Part shown: in pieces, positions 5,282-5,973 of the stretch | Position numbering within the stretch: the first letter of the stretch is position 1 | Layout of the letters: every line of letters starts with the position of its first letter | Notes under the pieces: model-generated | Databases searched by the model: none | Seen by the model: the letters and a program-made list of their open reading frames with translations, nothing else | What the model was told of the DNA's origin: nothing | Translations under genes and position numbers: made by a program | Source: DAIOEK01 sp964600595 | GTDB lineage: Bacteria > Chloroflexota > Anaerolineae > Anaerolineales > Anaerolineaceae | NCBI GenBank assembly: GCA_964600595.1 | Contig: CAZRKL010000152.1 | Coordinates: 1-5,973, forward strand | DNA: 5,973 nucleotides | Direction: 5' to 3'

Positions 5282-5973
5282 TTATTTTTCACTACCCCAA
5301 CTTTTTTGCCCGTTTAAGTAATCTATTCCTGTAATTCTTTTCTTGCCCGGTAATTGAACTTCTTCCAGGATCAACCATCCACGCCCGGTGCCGATGGCTG
5401 GATATTTCCTTATCGTAGTCTCTTTGCCGGGAAGTGCGTAGACACTTTCTTCAACTCTGGTTTTATAAACTTGAATTTCCTGATCTCGATGCAGAAGTCT
5501 GGCAACAGGCCATGGATAATACGCCCGCACTTTTCGATCAATTTCAGCAGCAGAGAGTGTTAAGTCTATTACTCCATCTTCTTTGTGGATCATTCCAGCA
5601 TATGTAGCCTGGGTGTCATCCTGTTTTTGAGGAATAATTTTTCCCTGAATATAGTCAGGCAAGGTTTGTAATAACAATTTTGCTCCATCATTTGCCAGAC
5701 GAATCGATAAGCTTTCAGTGGTATCAGTTGGAAGGATTTCCACTACCTGTTGTCTTAGAATATCGCCAGTATCTATGCCTTTATCCATATGCATAATGGT
5801 AACACCAGTGGATTCATCACCCGCCAATATTGCCGCCTGAATGGGTGCCGCACCCCTCCATCGTGGTAGATAACTGGCGTGAACATTTATGCAGCCAAGG
5901 GGTGGAAGTTGTAATACGTTATTTCGAAGTATTTGACCGAATGCAGCGACGATAATAAGGTCTGGTTTCCAGG
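5282..5973 (-). CDS. fmt: Methionyl-tRNA formyltransferase, C-terminal part (5' end cut by window edge)
   Basis: This cytoplasmic enzyme transfers a formyl group from 10-formyltetrahydrofolate to Met-tRNAi for bacterial translation initiation. The frame is open to the window edge (first complete codon at 5971) and gives 229 residues; by comparison with the E. coli protein, roughly 77-80 N-terminal residues lie outside. The apparent ATG at 5827 is internal, because clear family sequence continues upstream of it. Visible are INVHAS, with the catalytic Asn and His, followed by LPRWRGAAPIQ, then MDKGIDTGDIL with the catalytic Asp. The C-terminal OB-fold tRNA-binding domain follows, recognisable by TYAGMIHKEDG, the YYPWPVARL segment and VQLPGKKRITGIDYLNG near the end. 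The stop codon is 16 bases before glpK, so the glycerol genes may be co-transcribed with this housekeeping gene. The family call is near certain; nothing looks damaged apart from the window truncation. Confidence 0.97.
   Translation of the reverse strand, partial: WKPDLIIVAAFGQILRNNVLQLPPLGCINVHASYLPRWRGAAPIQAAILAGDESTGVTIMHMDKGIDTGDILRQQVVEILPTDTTESLSIRLANDGAKLLLQTLPDYIQGKIIPQKQDDTQATYAGMIHKEDGVIDLTLSAAEIDRKVRAYYPWPVARLLHRDQEIQVYKTRVEESVYALPGKETTIRKYPAIGTGRGWLILEEVQLPGKKRITGIDYLNGQKSWGSEK

Noticed and set aside
4963..5292. Separate 109-residue gene, and glpK as a pseudogene or split gene
   Set aside because: The premature stop arises only from reading through 10 N in the wrong frame. Both halves are intact glycerol kinase and join without missing residues. 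The ATG at 5292 is not the real start either; 5265 has the ribosome site and family N-terminus.

Overview
All seven genes lie on the minus strand, packed head to tail with gaps of at most 18 bases or short overlaps. In transcription order they are: fmt (5' end cut by the window edge), glpK, a GlpA-type glycerol-3-phosphate dehydrogenase flavoprotein, an SdhB/FrdB-type three-cluster iron-sulfur protein, two SdhC/SdhD-type cytochrome b membrane anchors, and a ketopantoate-reductase-family protein. No RNA gene, CRISPR array, insertion sequence or convincing terminator is visible. No intergenic stretch is long enough to hold a promoter of its own, so any promoter is probably upstream of or inside fmt, or internal to a gene.

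The main finding is the middle of the window (3748 to 1072). The layout is that of a four-subunit succinate dehydrogenase/fumarate reductase (flavoprotein, Fe-S protein, anchor, anchor), but the flavoprotein is not SdhA/FrdA. It is a short, 393-residue GlpA homologue that ends where the C-terminal [2Fe-2S] domain of canonical GlpA would begin. Its stop codon overlaps the start of the Fe-S gene (ATGA), and glycerol kinase lies directly upstream. The Fe-S protein keeps all 11 cluster cysteines, and the anchors carry four membrane-embedded histidines, suggesting a di-heme anchor. I infer a membrane-bound glycerol-3-phosphate:quinone oxidoreductase in which an SdhBCD-like module replaces GlpB/GlpC. 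With GlpK this would form a path glycerol -> sn-glycerol-3-phosphate -> DHAP, with electrons passed through flavin, three Fe-S clusters and heme into the (mena)quinone pool. I do not know of a biochemically described complex of this composition.

Glycerol kinase appears split only because a run of 10 N (4998-5007) breaks the frame. Family alignment shows both halves are intact and that essentially no residues are missing, so this is an assembly placeholder and not a pseudogene. The N run indicates a draft, perhaps metagenomic, assembly.

The organism is a bacterium (formyl-methionine initiation, Shine-Dalgarno sites). The di-heme split anchors and the general protein style would fit a menaquinone-using lineage such as Chloroflexota (Anaerolineae-like). 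That placement is a low-confidence impression and not something the sequence proves.
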